From NCBI RefSeq assembly GCF_900660515.1, contig NZ_LR214972.1, forward strand, positions 372,001-436,000: a stretch of DNA of 64,000 nucleotides, in the 5' to 3' direction. Positions within the stretch are counted from its first letter, which is position 1. Each line of letters opens with the position of its first letter. The position numbers were made by a program, and so were the translations under genes. Shown piece after piece: positions 1-10,603 of the stretch. The DNA is from Mycoplasmopsis bovirhinis. GTDB lineage: Bacteria > Bacillota_I > Bacilli_A > Mycoplasmatales > Metamycoplasmataceae. Below the pieces are notes generated by a model that did not search any database, was not told where the DNA came from, and saw only the letters and a list, made by a program, of their open reading frames with translations.

Positions 1-555
1 ATGGAACGTTTTAATTGTTCTCGTAGTGTTGTTGTTACTGCATACTTAAAATTACATGCCCTTGGTGCAGTATACTCAATTCCAAAGCGTGGTCATTTTG
101 TCGCTGAGAACTTTCATAACTTAATTAAACCAGTAAGTTATTTATTACAATCAGATAAGCAAACTGGTGAAGAAATTTATAATTTTAGTTTCCCAGATTG
201 ATTTGAGAAAAACAACATTATTTTAGTAGAGGGTGCAAGAGCCTTCAAAAAAACATTTTACAAAGATAAACAAGTAATTGCTGAAGCTGATCTTTGAATC
301 TCAATTAAGAGCATTGATAAAAATGAACCAGTTGATTTAACTGTTCCATTAGTTGATATTTTGAATGCTCGTGAGAGCATTAAAAACTGTGTTTATCGCA
401 TAACTTATGAAAAAGATGTTAACCGTCTTGGATATAAAAATATGCTTGTTTTGACGATGTTTGGATATGATGAAGATTCAATTTGTATTGCTGGAAAGTA
501 TTATATTAAACCAGAACACTTTGAATTCTTCCACCAAGAATTCTCTTTAACATAA
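1..555 (+). CDS. GntR-family transcriptional regulator, 5' end outside the window
   Basis: The reading frame runs from base 1 to a TAA at 553-555, through TGA (Trp) codons at 199 and 295. Residues 1-35 look like the second half of a GntR winged helix: a recognition helix with CSRSVVVTAYLKL, then the wing with a GHFVAE-type strand. Residues 45-184 fit a UTRA-type effector-binding domain as in TreR/PhnF-like repressors. GntR/UTRA proteins are usually about 230-240 residues, so roughly 40 N-terminal residues lie before base 1, and the ATG at base 1 is probably an internal Met. The gene lies just upstream of a glucan and disaccharide catabolic operon in the same direction but is separated from it by a strong terminator. 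Control of that operon by a sugar or sugar phosphate is therefore an inference from position. Confidence 0.8.
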
Positions 556-600
556 AAACAATCAAAAAACAACCTTTTTGGTTGTTTTTTGATTGTTTTT
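554..600 (+). terminator. Rho-independent terminator after the GntR gene
   Basis: A 21-bp perfect inverted repeat (arms 554-574 and 580-600, loop TTTTT) starts at the stop codon and ends in a T run. It separates the regulator transcript from the pullulanase gene. Confidence 0.9.
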
Positions 601-698
601 ATACACATACATTTAAGATCTGTATCATAACCCTGAACTGTGCAAGTTCTTTACATTTTTTATATATTATATCTAATAAATTTTATAATTATTTAACT

Positions 699-2744
699 AT
701 GAATTTAGTCAAAAAAAGCAATGAATTTTTCGCAAATTTTGATGCAAAATTTGCTTACCATAAAGATGACTTAGGAGCCATAATTTTAGGTAATAAAATA
801 TCGATAAAATTATGGCAACCATTAGCAAAAGAAGTTAATCTTTTGCTTTATAAAAAAACTGATTTAATTAATCCTTGGTTTAAATTCCCAATGCAAAAAC
901 TTTTTGAAGGTAGTAATTCAAATGTTTTTGTGTGGCATGTAGAAATCAATAAAAATAAATATCAAAGCATGTATTATAACTTTGAAATAGTTCAAGCTAA
1001 TAATGACATAACTAGAGCACTGGATCCTTATGCTAAATCAATGGCACCTTTTAATTGAGAAGGGTTAGAACACAAAGTAGGACTTGGAGCTTTTATTGAT
1101 TTTAATTCTCATAGAGTTGGAACAAAACCTAGAGATTTAAATACAAATCTTAATAATTCGGTTGATCCAAATATTTACGAAATGCATGTAAGAGATTTTA
1201 CTAGTTTATTAATCAATAAACCTAAATACCAAAAAGTTGGTAAATTTAATAACCTCTTAAAACACGATTTATTTGGTTATTTAAATAAACTTTATTTTAC
1301 TCACTTACAACTTTTGCCCTTGCAAGCTGCATATACTGTAAATGATTTAGATAAAACTATTTACCAAAAAGCAACAGGTAAAGGTTGAACAACTAATTAT
1401 AATTGAGGTTATGATCCTCATAATTATTTCACTCTTAATGGACTTTATTCGTCTAATCCAAAAGATCCATATAAACGAATCAAAGAATTCAGAGCTTTAG
1501 TTGATAAAGCTCATGAGCAAAATATTGGAGTAATTGTTGATGTTGTTTATAACCACATGATGACTAACAGCATTTTTGACAATATTCTTCCAGGATATTA
1601 TTACCGCGATAAAGCACGTAAAATGCCTGTTAATTATCCTCCTTTAGCTGATGAAAGGTTCATGGTTAAAAAATTAATGCTTGAATCTTTAAAATATTAC
1701 GTTGAAACTTTCAATGTAGATGGTTTTAGATTCGATCTTTCTTGCTTCCACCATAAAGAAACTTTAGATGAAATAGCTTTTGCGCTTCGAAAAATAAATC
1801 CAAAGTTAATTTTACATGGTGAAGCATGACCTTTTAGTGATCTAGAATTTGAAGAATCATATATTAAAGGATCTACTAACAACAAAATTAAATTTGGTTA
1901 CTTTAATGATACTTTAAGAGATGCAATTAAAGGAACAGAACACGAAAGCTATAATACCGGGTTAATCCACAAATATTCAAAAACTCAATTTAAGCAATAT
2001 GTCACCTCAGTTGTTGCTGGTTTAAAAGAATATGATTTTAAGGATACTCCACATTCAAAAACTAAATATGATTTATATAATGATGATGTCGGAATTAATT
2101 TAAGTTATTTAGCATGCCATGATGGTATGACTTTATGAGATAAGCTTAATATTTTAAGTCCTAATAAATCGTTTAAACAAAGATTAGAAGCTTACCGCCA
2201 AGGATTAATGATGAGTTTATTAACACAAGGCAGACATCTAACTTTAGCTGGTACAGAGTTATTACAATCTAAGCCATGTGACCTAAGTGGTGAAGAAGGT
2301 TTCAAATGTCAAGTAAGTGAATATGATGATTTTAATGAAAAACCTGATAACCAAGCTTTTATGCCTAATTCGTATAAAACAACAGACTATACTAATGGAC
2401 TTAAATGAAACCATTTAAAAAATCCAGAGGTCAAAACCTATGTTTTTGATTTTTTAGCTAGCTTAAATAAATTTAGATTAGAAACAAGTTATTTAAGATT
2501 GGATACTAATCCAAAAGTTTTTGAGCGATTAAAATTTATTTATAGCGATATTGAAAAAGGAATTTTAATTTACAGTATTGCTAATAATGATAATACTAAA
2601 GAACTTTTAGCCTTACATAATTTTGCAGATTATGATTTTAATATCACAAAATACCAAGGTAAAACATTATTTAATTCAAAACTCGAGCATACCCCAAACA
2701 TCTTAAATGCTCATTCAACACAAATTATTGAAAGGAATAAATAA
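699..2744 (+). CDS. pulA: Type I pullulanase (GH13, glycogen/starch debranching)
   Basis: This 681-residue protein would hydrolyse alpha-1,6 branch linkages in pullulan, glycogen or limit dextrins. The signature YNWGYDP of type I pullulanases is present near residue 240, with Trp encoded by TGA. The GH13 catalytic regions are visible as DVVYNH, GFRFDL (nucleophile Asp), HGEAW (acid/base Glu) and CHDG (transition-state Asp). The first 120 residues resemble a CBM48-type N-terminal domain. There is no signal peptide, so it is cytoplasmic and depends on imported oligosaccharides. The ATG at 699 is the first Met matching the family; there is no Shine-Dalgarno, and a promoter-like TTTACA (650-655) plus TCTAAT (672-677) would put the RNA start close to the ATG. 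It is the first gene of a four-gene operon, with the next gene 2 bases downstream. Confidence 0.92.
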
Positions 2745-2746
2745 AT

Positions 2747-4486
2747 ATGAAAAAAAGAGGACGTAAACCAAAAGTTAAAAATTTAGATGAACAAATTGAA
2801 ACTACCCATAAAAAAAGAGTAAGAAAAGCAAAAATCCAAGAAGAACCACAAATTATCAACTTAGAAGATAAAGTTTTTTATCAAATCTTCCCTCGTTCTT
2901 TTTTGGATGGAAATAATGATGGTGATGGTGATTTACGAGGAATTATCAAACGTTTAGATTATCTTAAAACGTTAGGAATCAATGGAATTTGGCTTTGTCC
3001 AACTTATAAAACCAAATTCGTTGATGCCGGATATGATGTTTTAGACTATAAATCAGTTTGAGAACAATTTGGAACTTTAGAAGATTTTAAAGAACTTACT
3101 GAAGAAGCCAACCTCAGAGGAATTGATATTATCATGGACATTGTTTTAAACCATGTTTCTAACGAACATGAATGGTTTAAAAAAGCTTTAGCTTCACCTT
3201 CAAATAAAGAACATAATTACTTTATTTGAAGAGATAAATTAACAGATGAAGAAGCTAAAGCTCAAAGTATTTTTGGAGGTTCAGCTTGAGAATTTGTTCC
3301 AAGTTTAAATAAATATTATTTCCACTTATTCTCAAAAGAACAAGTGGACTTAAATTGAGCTCATCCTGATACAATTAAAGCTATGGTAGATGTAATTAAC
3401 TTTTGATATGATTTAGGAGTTAAAGGATTTAGATTAGATGCTATTAAACACGTTGCTAAAACTTTTGACCAAATAGATGCTAATCCATACTTTGCTTGAA
3501 ATCAAGGAGCTGTTGAATACTTAAAAGAATTTAATGAACTAGCATTTAAAGATAAACCAGATGCTTATACCTTAGGAGAAGCATCTGGTATTAGTGCTGA
3601 TGAATTATTAAAATATGGTTCAGGTGAAAACAAAGTATCAGATAACTACTTTAACTTTGCTTGGTGATGAATAGGATGAGGTAAAGAAACTGGAAGAAAC
3701 GGATATGATCCAAACTGAGACTACCGTGAATTTGCTTGGCAACAAGCTCCATTCCAAGAAAATGAAGCTATTAAACCTCATATGTTTACTAACTTTTTAT
3801 CAAACCACGATACTTCACGTAGCCTTTCACGTTGAGGTGATGAAGGTTTATTTAGAAGCGAGGCAGCTAAAACTCATGCTTTAATGCTTTTAACTCTAAA
3901 AGGTATTCCATGCATTTACTATGGTGAAGAAATTGGTATGCTTAACACCCATTTTAACGATCGCTCTGAATTTAGAGATGTTGATATTAAAAATGGATTT
4001 AGAGATTTAGTAGACGAAAACAAAATATATTCAGAACAAGAGTTCTTTAAATATTTAAACATTAATTCTCGCGATGCAGGAAGAGGATTAATGCAATGAT
4101 CAAAAGGTAGAAATGGTGGCTTTAGTTTAACTAAACATCTTTGATTTAAAAAAGGTAGAATGAATGAGCAAATTAATGTTTTTGCAGCTATTAAAGATCA
4201 AAACAGTATCTTTCACTTCTATCGTCAACTAATTGAACTAAGAAAAAAAGATTACCATAATTTATTAGTTTATGGTACATCTAAGTTCTATGTTGACCAA
4301 AATGGTGTTTTAGTAATCCAAAGAACTTACAATAATGAAAAACTTTTAGTTTATTTAAACCCTAGTAAACATGAGCTAAAATTAGAAGCTCAAGATGGAA
4401 AACTTATTCTATCAACTTACCTTGATAAAAAGGTACCAACAAATAAACTAAGACCTTTTGAATCAATTTTACTTAAAGTGAACTAA
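2747..4486 (+). CDS. GH13 alpha-glucosidase / oligo-1,6-glucosidase-like enzyme
   Basis: This 579-residue cytoplasmic GH13 enzyme probably acts on malto- or isomalto-oligosaccharides. From about residue 40 it matches the family: [10 protein letters not shown] at the start of the barrel, [17 protein letters not shown] (nucleophile Asp), LGEASG (acid/base Glu) and FLSNHDTSR (transition-state Asp). The order and spacing are typical of oligo-1,6-glucosidase and trehalose-6-phosphate hydrolase relatives; substrate cannot be fixed by eye. An AAAGG Shine-Dalgarno at 2731-2735 supports the ATG at 2747. The first 35 residues are an unusual basic extension containing KKRGRKPK and KKRVRKAK, absent from ordinary family members. 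It is followed after 11 bases by the GH65 gene. Confidence 0.88.
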
Positions 4487-4497
4487 GAAGGAGTAAT

Positions 4498-6903
4498 ATG
4501 AATTTTTTAAAATACGATATTAATAAAAAAACTATTTCTCAAATTAAATTTGATAAAAGTGTAGTAGCTAAAACCGAAAGCATCTTTGCTTTAGGTAATG
4601 GTCATATTGGAATTAGGAGTGCTGATGAAGAAAAAACAGCCTATAACAAAGAAAATTTCTTTGTGAACGGTATCTTTAACAAAGACACCAGAGAAGAAGT
4701 TAGTGAATTAGCTAACTTAGCTGATTTAATGACTACTCCTATTTACTTTAATAACGAACAATTTGAAGTTTGTCCAGCTGATGATTACAACAAAACTTTA
4801 TTTATTAAAGATGGAATCTTGCAAAGAACTGTAGTAGCCCAAAGAGATGCAGGTAAGTTTGAATTAACCTTTGAAAGATTTGTTTCACGTGATTATGCAA
4901 ATATTTATGCCCAAAAAATTCAAATTAAAGTTTTAGAAATTTATAATAACAAAAATAAAGTTTCTGTTTTGGTTAAACCAGGAATTAACGGGCAAGTAAC
5001 TAACTCAGGAACTCAACACTTTGGGGAAGGTAAAAAAACTCGCCCAACAAAAGAATCATTACAAATGACTCAAACCACTACAATTTCAAAGCGTCTTATA
5101 GTACATAATTTAATTACTAAAGCATTTTTAAATGGTAAATTCATCCCTGGAGGAGGCGATGATTATATTGTGGAAATGAAGCGCCGCTACATTGGATTTA
5201 AAATCAATGTGCAACTTAAAGTTGGCGATATTTTAACTTTAGAAAAAATTATGTCAGTTCATACACCTGTTGATGCTAAAAAATTACTTCGCCATGACAC
5301 CATCCAAGAATTGGCAAATGATAAACATAGTTATTTATTACGTACTAACTATGCAGACTTAAAAACAGCTTCAATTGCTAAAATGCATTCAAATGTATGA
5401 AATCAATTTAGTGTGGAAATTCAAGGTGATGAATCAGCTAAATATGATGCATTAGCACTTGATTTTGGTATATTCCATCTTAATGGTTTTGTGCCAAGAC
5501 ATTCAACTAATATGAATGTCGGGGCCAAAGGACTTTCAGGAGAAGGATACCAAGGCCACACTTTCTGAGATACTGAATTCTTTATTAATCCAATTTATTT
5601 ATTTAACCAACCTAAAGTGGTTCGTAACTTATTAACTTACCGTTACAAAGGTATTGAAGGAGCTAGAGCTAAAGCTAAAGAAATAAAACAACGCCCTGAA
5701 GAAAGCAACTTAGAAGGAGCTCAATACCCATGAGAAATGGCATGACCTACCGAAGGAGAAGTTTGTCCATATTGAGGTCAAGCTGACGTTGTGACTGGTG
5801 AGCAAGTTCCAATAGCTTCACGCCGGCAAGAAATCCACGTTTCAGCTGATGTAGCTTATGCAGTTGATCAATATTTCCACGTAACTAAAGATTATAAATT
5901 CATGGAAACTATGGGATATGAAATGATTATTGATACTGCCATCTACTATGCAAATCGTGCTGAATTGCAAGAAGATGGCAGTTACGAAATAAAAGATGTT
6001 ATGGGTCCTAATGAATATAAAGGAAATGTTGATAATAATGCATATATTAACATGTTTGCTAAATATAATATTGATTTAGCTTTAAAATATATTGAATACT
6101 TAAAAGCTAATAAAACAAAAGTATGAAACTCAATTGATGCAAAGATTCCTTATGAAATTAATTGTGCCAAACTTAAAGCAGTTTCAAGCAAACTAAAACA
6201 ACAAGTACCTAATGAAGATTTAATCATTGCTGAAAATGATACTTTCTTACAATTACCAAAAGTTGATGTTTTACCTTTTCAAATGCTTGGTGATGCAGGT
6301 AAAAAATTATTTAGCACTAAAGAAGGGCATATTAGACTTTCTTCTCAACTTGTAAAACAAGCTGACGTAGTTTTATTGCTAAATATCTTACCTCACTTAT
6401 ATTCAAAAGAAGTCCGTAAGGCTAACTTTGATTATTATGAACCTATTACTACTCATGATTCATCTCTTTCACCAGCTACTTATGCAATTGAAGCTGCAAG
6501 GTTAAAAAATATTGATAAAGCTTATTCAATCTTTAAATATGGAATTAATATTGATTTAGGTCCAGCTATGCATACTTCAAATGCCGGAATTCATGCTGGG
6601 TCACTTGCTGCTATTTACCAAATGATTGTTTTTGGTTTTGGAGGCCTTGATTGACATAATGGTAAATTGCACATTGATCCAATCTTACCTAAAAATTGAA
6701 CAAGTTTAAAATACAAATTTAAATACCAAGGTTCTTATTTTGAAACTAAAATTAACCAAGAAACTTTTAGTATTGAACTTCTTTCAGATGATTTTAAAGG
6801 GAAATTATTTATTAATGCTGCTGGTAAAACAATTTGTTATGATAAATTAGACTTTGTGAAAAAAGATAATAAGATCTTAGAATTCGTGGTAAATCGTGGT
6901 TAA
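4498..6903 (+). CDS. GH65 disaccharide phosphorylase (maltose/trehalose/kojibiose type)
   Basis: This 801-residue protein would split an alpha-glucosyl disaccharide with inorganic phosphate to glucose plus beta-glucose 1-phosphate. Family features are an N-terminal beta domain beginning ALGNGHIGIR, the (alpha/alpha)6 barrel with GYQGHTFWDTE, the catalytic acid Glu in MGPNEYKGNVDNNAY (around residue 505), and the phosphate-contact segment THDSSLSPATYA. Its length is typical of bacterial maltose phosphorylases. Maltose is the likeliest substrate given pullulanase and a GH13 enzyme upstream, but trehalose and kojibiose phosphorylases look alike. A strong AAGAAGGAG ribosome site overlaps the preceding stop codon. 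Its last codons overlap the GTG start of the beta-phosphoglucomutase gene by 8 bases, which suggests translational coupling of the two consecutive steps. Confidence 0.9.
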
Positions 6904-7576
6904 GGGTTTTATTTTTGACCTTGATGGTGTAATTACTGATACAGCTATTTTACACTTTGAATCATGAAAACACAAAGTTAAAGATTTAGGTATTGATTAT
7001 ACTGAGGCAGATAATGAACAACTAAGAGGAATTCCACGCCTTGAAACTTTAAAAGAAATAATTAAACTAAAAAAACCTGAGTTACAATTGACTCAACAAC
7101 AACTTATAACAATTGCAGATGCAAAAAATGAGTATTATAAAAGCTTATTAGAAACACAAATTACTCAAACTTCAATTCTTCCAGGAGTCTTAGAATTTTT
7201 AAACAAAGCAAAAGCTAATGGTATTAAATTAGCAATTGCTTCAAGCAGTTATAATGGACCAACTATCTTAAAAAAACTAGGTATTTATGACTATTTTGAT
7301 TTTATCGTTAATCCTGGTGATGTTAAACATGGCAAACCTGCTCCAGATATTTTCTTACAAGCAGCTAAAGGAATCAATTTAGATCCAAGTCAATGTCTTG
7401 GTTTTGAAGATGCGCCAGCAGGATTACAAGCTATTAAAGATGCAAAAATGCATTCAGTAGTAATTACCCATAATTCTAAAGAAGATTTTAGTGGCGCAGA
7501 CTTAATCTTGACTTACACAAATGAATTAGATTTTGATAATCTTATTTCATTCTTTGATCAAAAAACTAAGCTTTAA
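6896..7576 (+). CDS. pgmB: Beta-phosphoglucomutase (HAD superfamily)
   Basis: This 226-residue HAD phosphatase-fold enzyme converts beta-glucose 1-phosphate from the GH65 phosphorylase to glucose 6-phosphate. Motif I is FDLDGVITDT with both catalytic Asp residues; the cap region carries the family's LRGIPR; motif II is the SSS in IASSS; Lys lies in HGKPAPDIF; the acidic motif is GFEDAPAG. The start is GTG at 6896: a TAA in the same frame at 6890-6892 excludes anything earlier, and no other start precedes motif I. The gene therefore overlaps the GH65 gene by 8 bases. It is the last gene of the operon and ends in a hairpin terminator. Confidence 0.92.
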
Positions 7577-7590
7577 GCTTAGTTTTTTTA
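7561..7590. terminator. Bidirectional terminator between pgmB and msrB
   Basis: An AAAAACTAAGCTT / AAGCTTAGTTTTT inverted repeat overlaps the pgmB stop and is flanked by A and T runs on either side. It can serve both converging genes. Confidence 0.8.
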
Positions 7591-8016
7591 TTTGAATAAT
7601 TTCTTGTATTCTGAGTAGCCTTCTTTATCTAAATCTTCAAAAGCTATAAATCTTAAAGACCCAGAATTAATGCAATATCTTAAACCCCCTTTATCTCTTG
7701 GGCCATCATTAAAAACATGTCCTAAATGTGAATTGGCAATAGTGCTTTTAACTTCAGTTCTGACCATATTATGTGATAAGTCCTTAAATTCAGAAATTAC
7801 AGAATCATTAATTGGTTTACTAAATGCAGGTCAACCACATCCTGAATCAAATTTATCACTTGAGATAAAGAGCGCAGTGCCATCAACAATGTCAACATAA
7901 ATTCCTTTTTCAAAATGTTTATCATATTCATTTTCAAAAGGTTTTTCAGTGTATCCTTCTTGGGTTATTTTATATTGTAAGTCAGTTAAATGACTTAAGT
8001 CTTTTCTTTTTTTCAT
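7588..8016 (-). CDS. msrB: Peptide-methionine (R)-S-oxide reductase
   Basis: This 142-residue protein reduces methionine-R-sulfoxide in oxidised proteins. MsrB hallmarks are [11 protein letters not shown] near the N-terminus, KFDSGCGWPAF (with the Cys that serves as recycling residue in one-Trx MsrB enzymes), GHVFNDGP and the catalytic [11 protein letters not shown]. The two CxxC pairs that bind zinc in many MsrB proteins are absent, so it is the zinc-free type. The small size is normal for a stand-alone MsrB. It converges on the sugar operon and is divergent from ftsY. The thioredoxin at 20535-20843 is a plausible electron donor, which is an inference. Confidence 0.93.
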
Positions 8017-8038
8017 AAATTTATTATAACAAAATAAA

Positions 8039-8067
8039 TTTAAAGCATTAAATTACAATAATATAAT
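8039..8067 (+). promoter_or_regulatory. Promoter of ftsY (probably leaderless)
   Basis: TTTAAA (8039-8044) and a perfect TATAAT (8062-8067) are 17 bases apart. The ftsY ATG at 8079 lies 11 bases after the -10 box, with no Shine-Dalgarno, so the mRNA probably begins within a few bases of the start codon. Confidence 0.6.
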
Positions 8068-8078
8068 AAAATATATGT

Positions 8079-9125
8079 ATGGGATTTTTTAAAAATTTAA
8101 TTAATAAAGTTTTCAAAAAAGAAAACAAAGATGTCGATACACTCAAAGAAGAATTAAAACAAGAACACCAAAAAGAAGTTTTAAATAGCAAGAAATTCAA
8201 AAAATATGAATTAGGTCTTGAAAGTAGTTCAAGCTTTGGTAAAAAACTCTTAGAAATTCAAAATAAATATAATCATATTGATGAAGAGTTTTTTGAAGAG
8301 TTAGAAGAACTTTTAATCATGTCAGATATTAATCTGAAATTAGTTGATGTTATTATTGAAAAAATTAAATTGGAAGTAAAAACTAATAATTTAGATGATC
8401 CTAAACTAATTGGTGAATTAATAGCTGATCAATTATTTGTTATTTATACTGGTAATACTATCACTAACACTAATTTAAATTTTCAAGACGGTAGGTTGAA
8501 TGTTTTTATCTTTGTTGGAGTTAATGGTTCAGGCAAAACTACTTCAATTGCCAAAATGGCACATAAATATATCAAACAAGGTAAAAAAGTTTTAATTGCT
8601 GCTGCTGATACCTTCCGTGCGGGCGCTGTTAACCAACTTAGTATTTGAGCAACTAGAGTAGGAGCACAAATCATTAAACCACAAAAAGAAGCAGCTGACC
8701 CTTCTTCGGTAGTTTTTGAAGCTTTAGAAAAAGCTACTGAAGAAAACTATGATCTTTTAATTATAGATACAGCTGGAAGATTACAAAACAAAGTTAACTT
8801 AATGAATGAGCTTTCTAAAATGGTTGGAATTATCCAAAGATTTATTCCAGATGCACCACATGAATCATTACTTGTTTTAGATGCAACTACTGGCCAAAAT
8901 GGTCTATCTCAAGCTAAGAGTTTTAAAGAAATTGCTAATTTAACGGGTGTTATTTTAACTAAACTTGATGGAACTTCTAAAGGTGGAATTGTCCTTTCAA
9001 TTAAAGATGAGTATAACTTAGATGTTAAATACATTGGTCTTGGAGAACAAGTTGATGATTTCCAAGAATTTGACTTAGATCTTTTTATTTACCAACTCAC
9101 TAAGGATTTAATTAATGCAACATAA
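8079..9125 (+). CDS. ftsY: Signal recognition particle receptor FtsY
   Basis: This 348-residue SRP-type GTPase docks SRP-ribosome complexes at the membrane. The first 45 residues are a lysine-rich basic segment in place of the long acidic A domain of E. coli FtsY. An N domain helical bundle follows, then the NG GTPase: G1 GVNGSGKTT, DTFRAGAVNQL, G3 DTAGR, the DATTGQNG motif, G4 TKLDGTSKGG and the closing GLGEQVDDFQEF. All nucleotide-binding motifs are intact. The start was chosen because it gives MGFFKNLINKVFKK, the usual beginning of Firmicute FtsY. Its end overlaps ylxM by 11 bases, so the two SRP-pathway genes are likely translationally coupled. Confidence 0.97.
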
Positions 9126-9357
9126 AGATCTTGATAAAATACAAGAATATACTGTTTTATATGAACAATATAAAAATTTACTAACTCAAACTCAAAGACA
9201 AGTCTTCGAACTATATTATTATCAAGATCTTTCATATAGCGAAATAGCAAAGATCATGGCAACAAGCCGCTCTGCTGCTTATGATGCGGTTAAAAAAGCT
9301 TTAGCTAAACTTAGTAAATTAAATCAAGAAATTTATAAAAATAAATACAACAAATAA
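9115..9357 (+). CDS. ylxM: YlxM-family helix-turn-helix SRP-associated protein
   Basis: This 80-residue protein is a sigma-factor region 4-like helix-turn-helix: LTQTQRQVFELYYYQDLSYSE is followed by IAKIMATSRSAAYDAVKKA, matching YlxM (UPF0122). YlxM genes are normally found with ffh or ftsY and modulate SRP activity in streptococci. Here it overlaps the end of ftsY by 11 bases, which fits. The protein is slightly shorter than the usual 100-110 residues, lacking part of the C-terminal tail. Confidence 0.88.
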   Translation: MQHKDLDKIQEYTVLYEQYKNLLTQTQRQVFELYYYQDLSYSEIAKIMATSRSAAYDAVKKALAKLSKLNQEIYKNKYNK

Positions 9358-9405
9358 TTTTAATAATGAAAAAATGGCAAATAAATTTGTCGTTTTTAGT
9401 TATCA

Positions 9406-9434
9406 TTTACATATTTTTAAAACATTGTTATAAT
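9406..9434 (+). promoter_or_regulatory. Promoter of the orphan hsdS locus
   Basis: TTTACA (9406-9411) and TATAAT (9429-9434) are separated by exactly 17 bases. An AGGAAGG ribosome site follows at 9451-9457 before the ATG at 9461. Confidence 0.75.
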
Positions 9435-9460
9435 ATTAAATAATTTATTAAGGAAGGAAT

Positions 9461-10603
9461 ATGAATAAAATAGAAAAGCTTATTAATGAGTTATGTCCTG
9501 GTGGGGTAAAAGAAGTAAAGTTATCAGATATCGGAGTTTGCTCAAAAGGAAAGCAATTAAATAAAGATAAACTTCATAAAGAAGGATATCCAGTTATTAA
9601 TGGCGGAATAAACCCTTCTGGATATTGAAATGAATATAATTTTGATAAAAACAAAATTACAATTTCACAAGGAGGTGCATCTGCAGGGTATGTTAATTGA
9701 CAAACAACTAAGTTTTGAGCTGGTGCTCATTGCTACGTAATAACAGATGTTAATCAAGCAGTAAATTACAAATATTTATTTTATATTATTAAAAACAAAC
9801 AAGATGAATTAATGAAATTTAATAAATATGCAGCAGCAATTCCTGGCATAAAAATTGATACCATCATAAATCTAACTATCCCACTCCCGCCCCGCGCGAT
9901 TCAAGACGAAATTGTCAAAATTCTTGACAATTTCACAGAGCTTACAACAGAGCTTACAACAGAGCTTACAACAGAGCTTAAGGACAGAATTAAGCAATAT
10001 GAGTATTATAGGGATAAACTTTTATCTTTTGATGATTCAAAAGTTAAGGTTGAGTATAAACCACTAAAAGAATTATGTTCAATAACAACTGGTAAATTGA
10101 ATGCTAAAGATGCAGTTGATGCAGGAATATATCCATTTTTTACTTGTCATGCAAAACCATATTCTATTAATGAATATGCTTTTGATACTGAGGCCATCTT
10201 GCTTTCTGGTAATGGTAATATAGGACATACAAATTATTATAATGGTAAATTTAATGCATATCAAAGGACTTATGTTTTACATAATTTTATTGAAGTAAAT
10301 CCTAAATTTTTATTGCATTACATAAATAATTCCTTTAAGGATTATATTAGCCAAAAATCACTAAATGGAGTAATATCATATATTACACTTCCAATTTTAC
10401 AAGAATTCAGTGTACCCATCCCGCCCCTTCCAGTACAAGACAGAATTGCGAAAGTTTTAGACAATTTTGAAAAGATATGTAAAGATCTCAAAATTGGCCT
10501 GCCTTCTGAAATACAATTAAGACAAAAACAATATGAATATTATCGCAATCTCTTATTATCATTTAATATAGATGATATTAAGAGAGAGAGAGAGAGACGA
10601 TAA
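9461..10603 (+). CDS. hsdS: Type I restriction-modification specificity subunit HsdS (two TRDs)
   Basis: This 380-residue protein would set DNA recognition for a type I RM complex. It has TRD1 (residues 15-150, with ISQGGASAG), a central conserved region, TRD2 (about 200-330) and a distal conserved helix with RQKQYEYYRNLLLSF. Each TRD is followed by a PLPPRAIQDEIVKILDNF or PIPPLPVQDRIAKVLDNF segment, as expected for coiled-coil spacers. The central spacer contains an in-frame 12-bp repeat coding TTEL, the same size as the TAEL repeats that change target spacing in EcoR124-type enzymes. The frame ends within an (AG)8 tract that separates it from a third TRD. No hsdM or hsdR is adjacent, so it must borrow the M subunit from elsewhere or be an orphan. 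Confidence 0.9.
9935..9979 (+). repeat. 12-bp tandem repeat coding TTEL in the HsdS spacer
   Basis: Three perfect ACAACAGAGCTT units (9944-9979) follow a partial copy ending at 9943. The repeat is in frame, so unit loss or gain would shorten or lengthen the central coiled coil by four residues without a frameshift. Confidence 0.95.
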
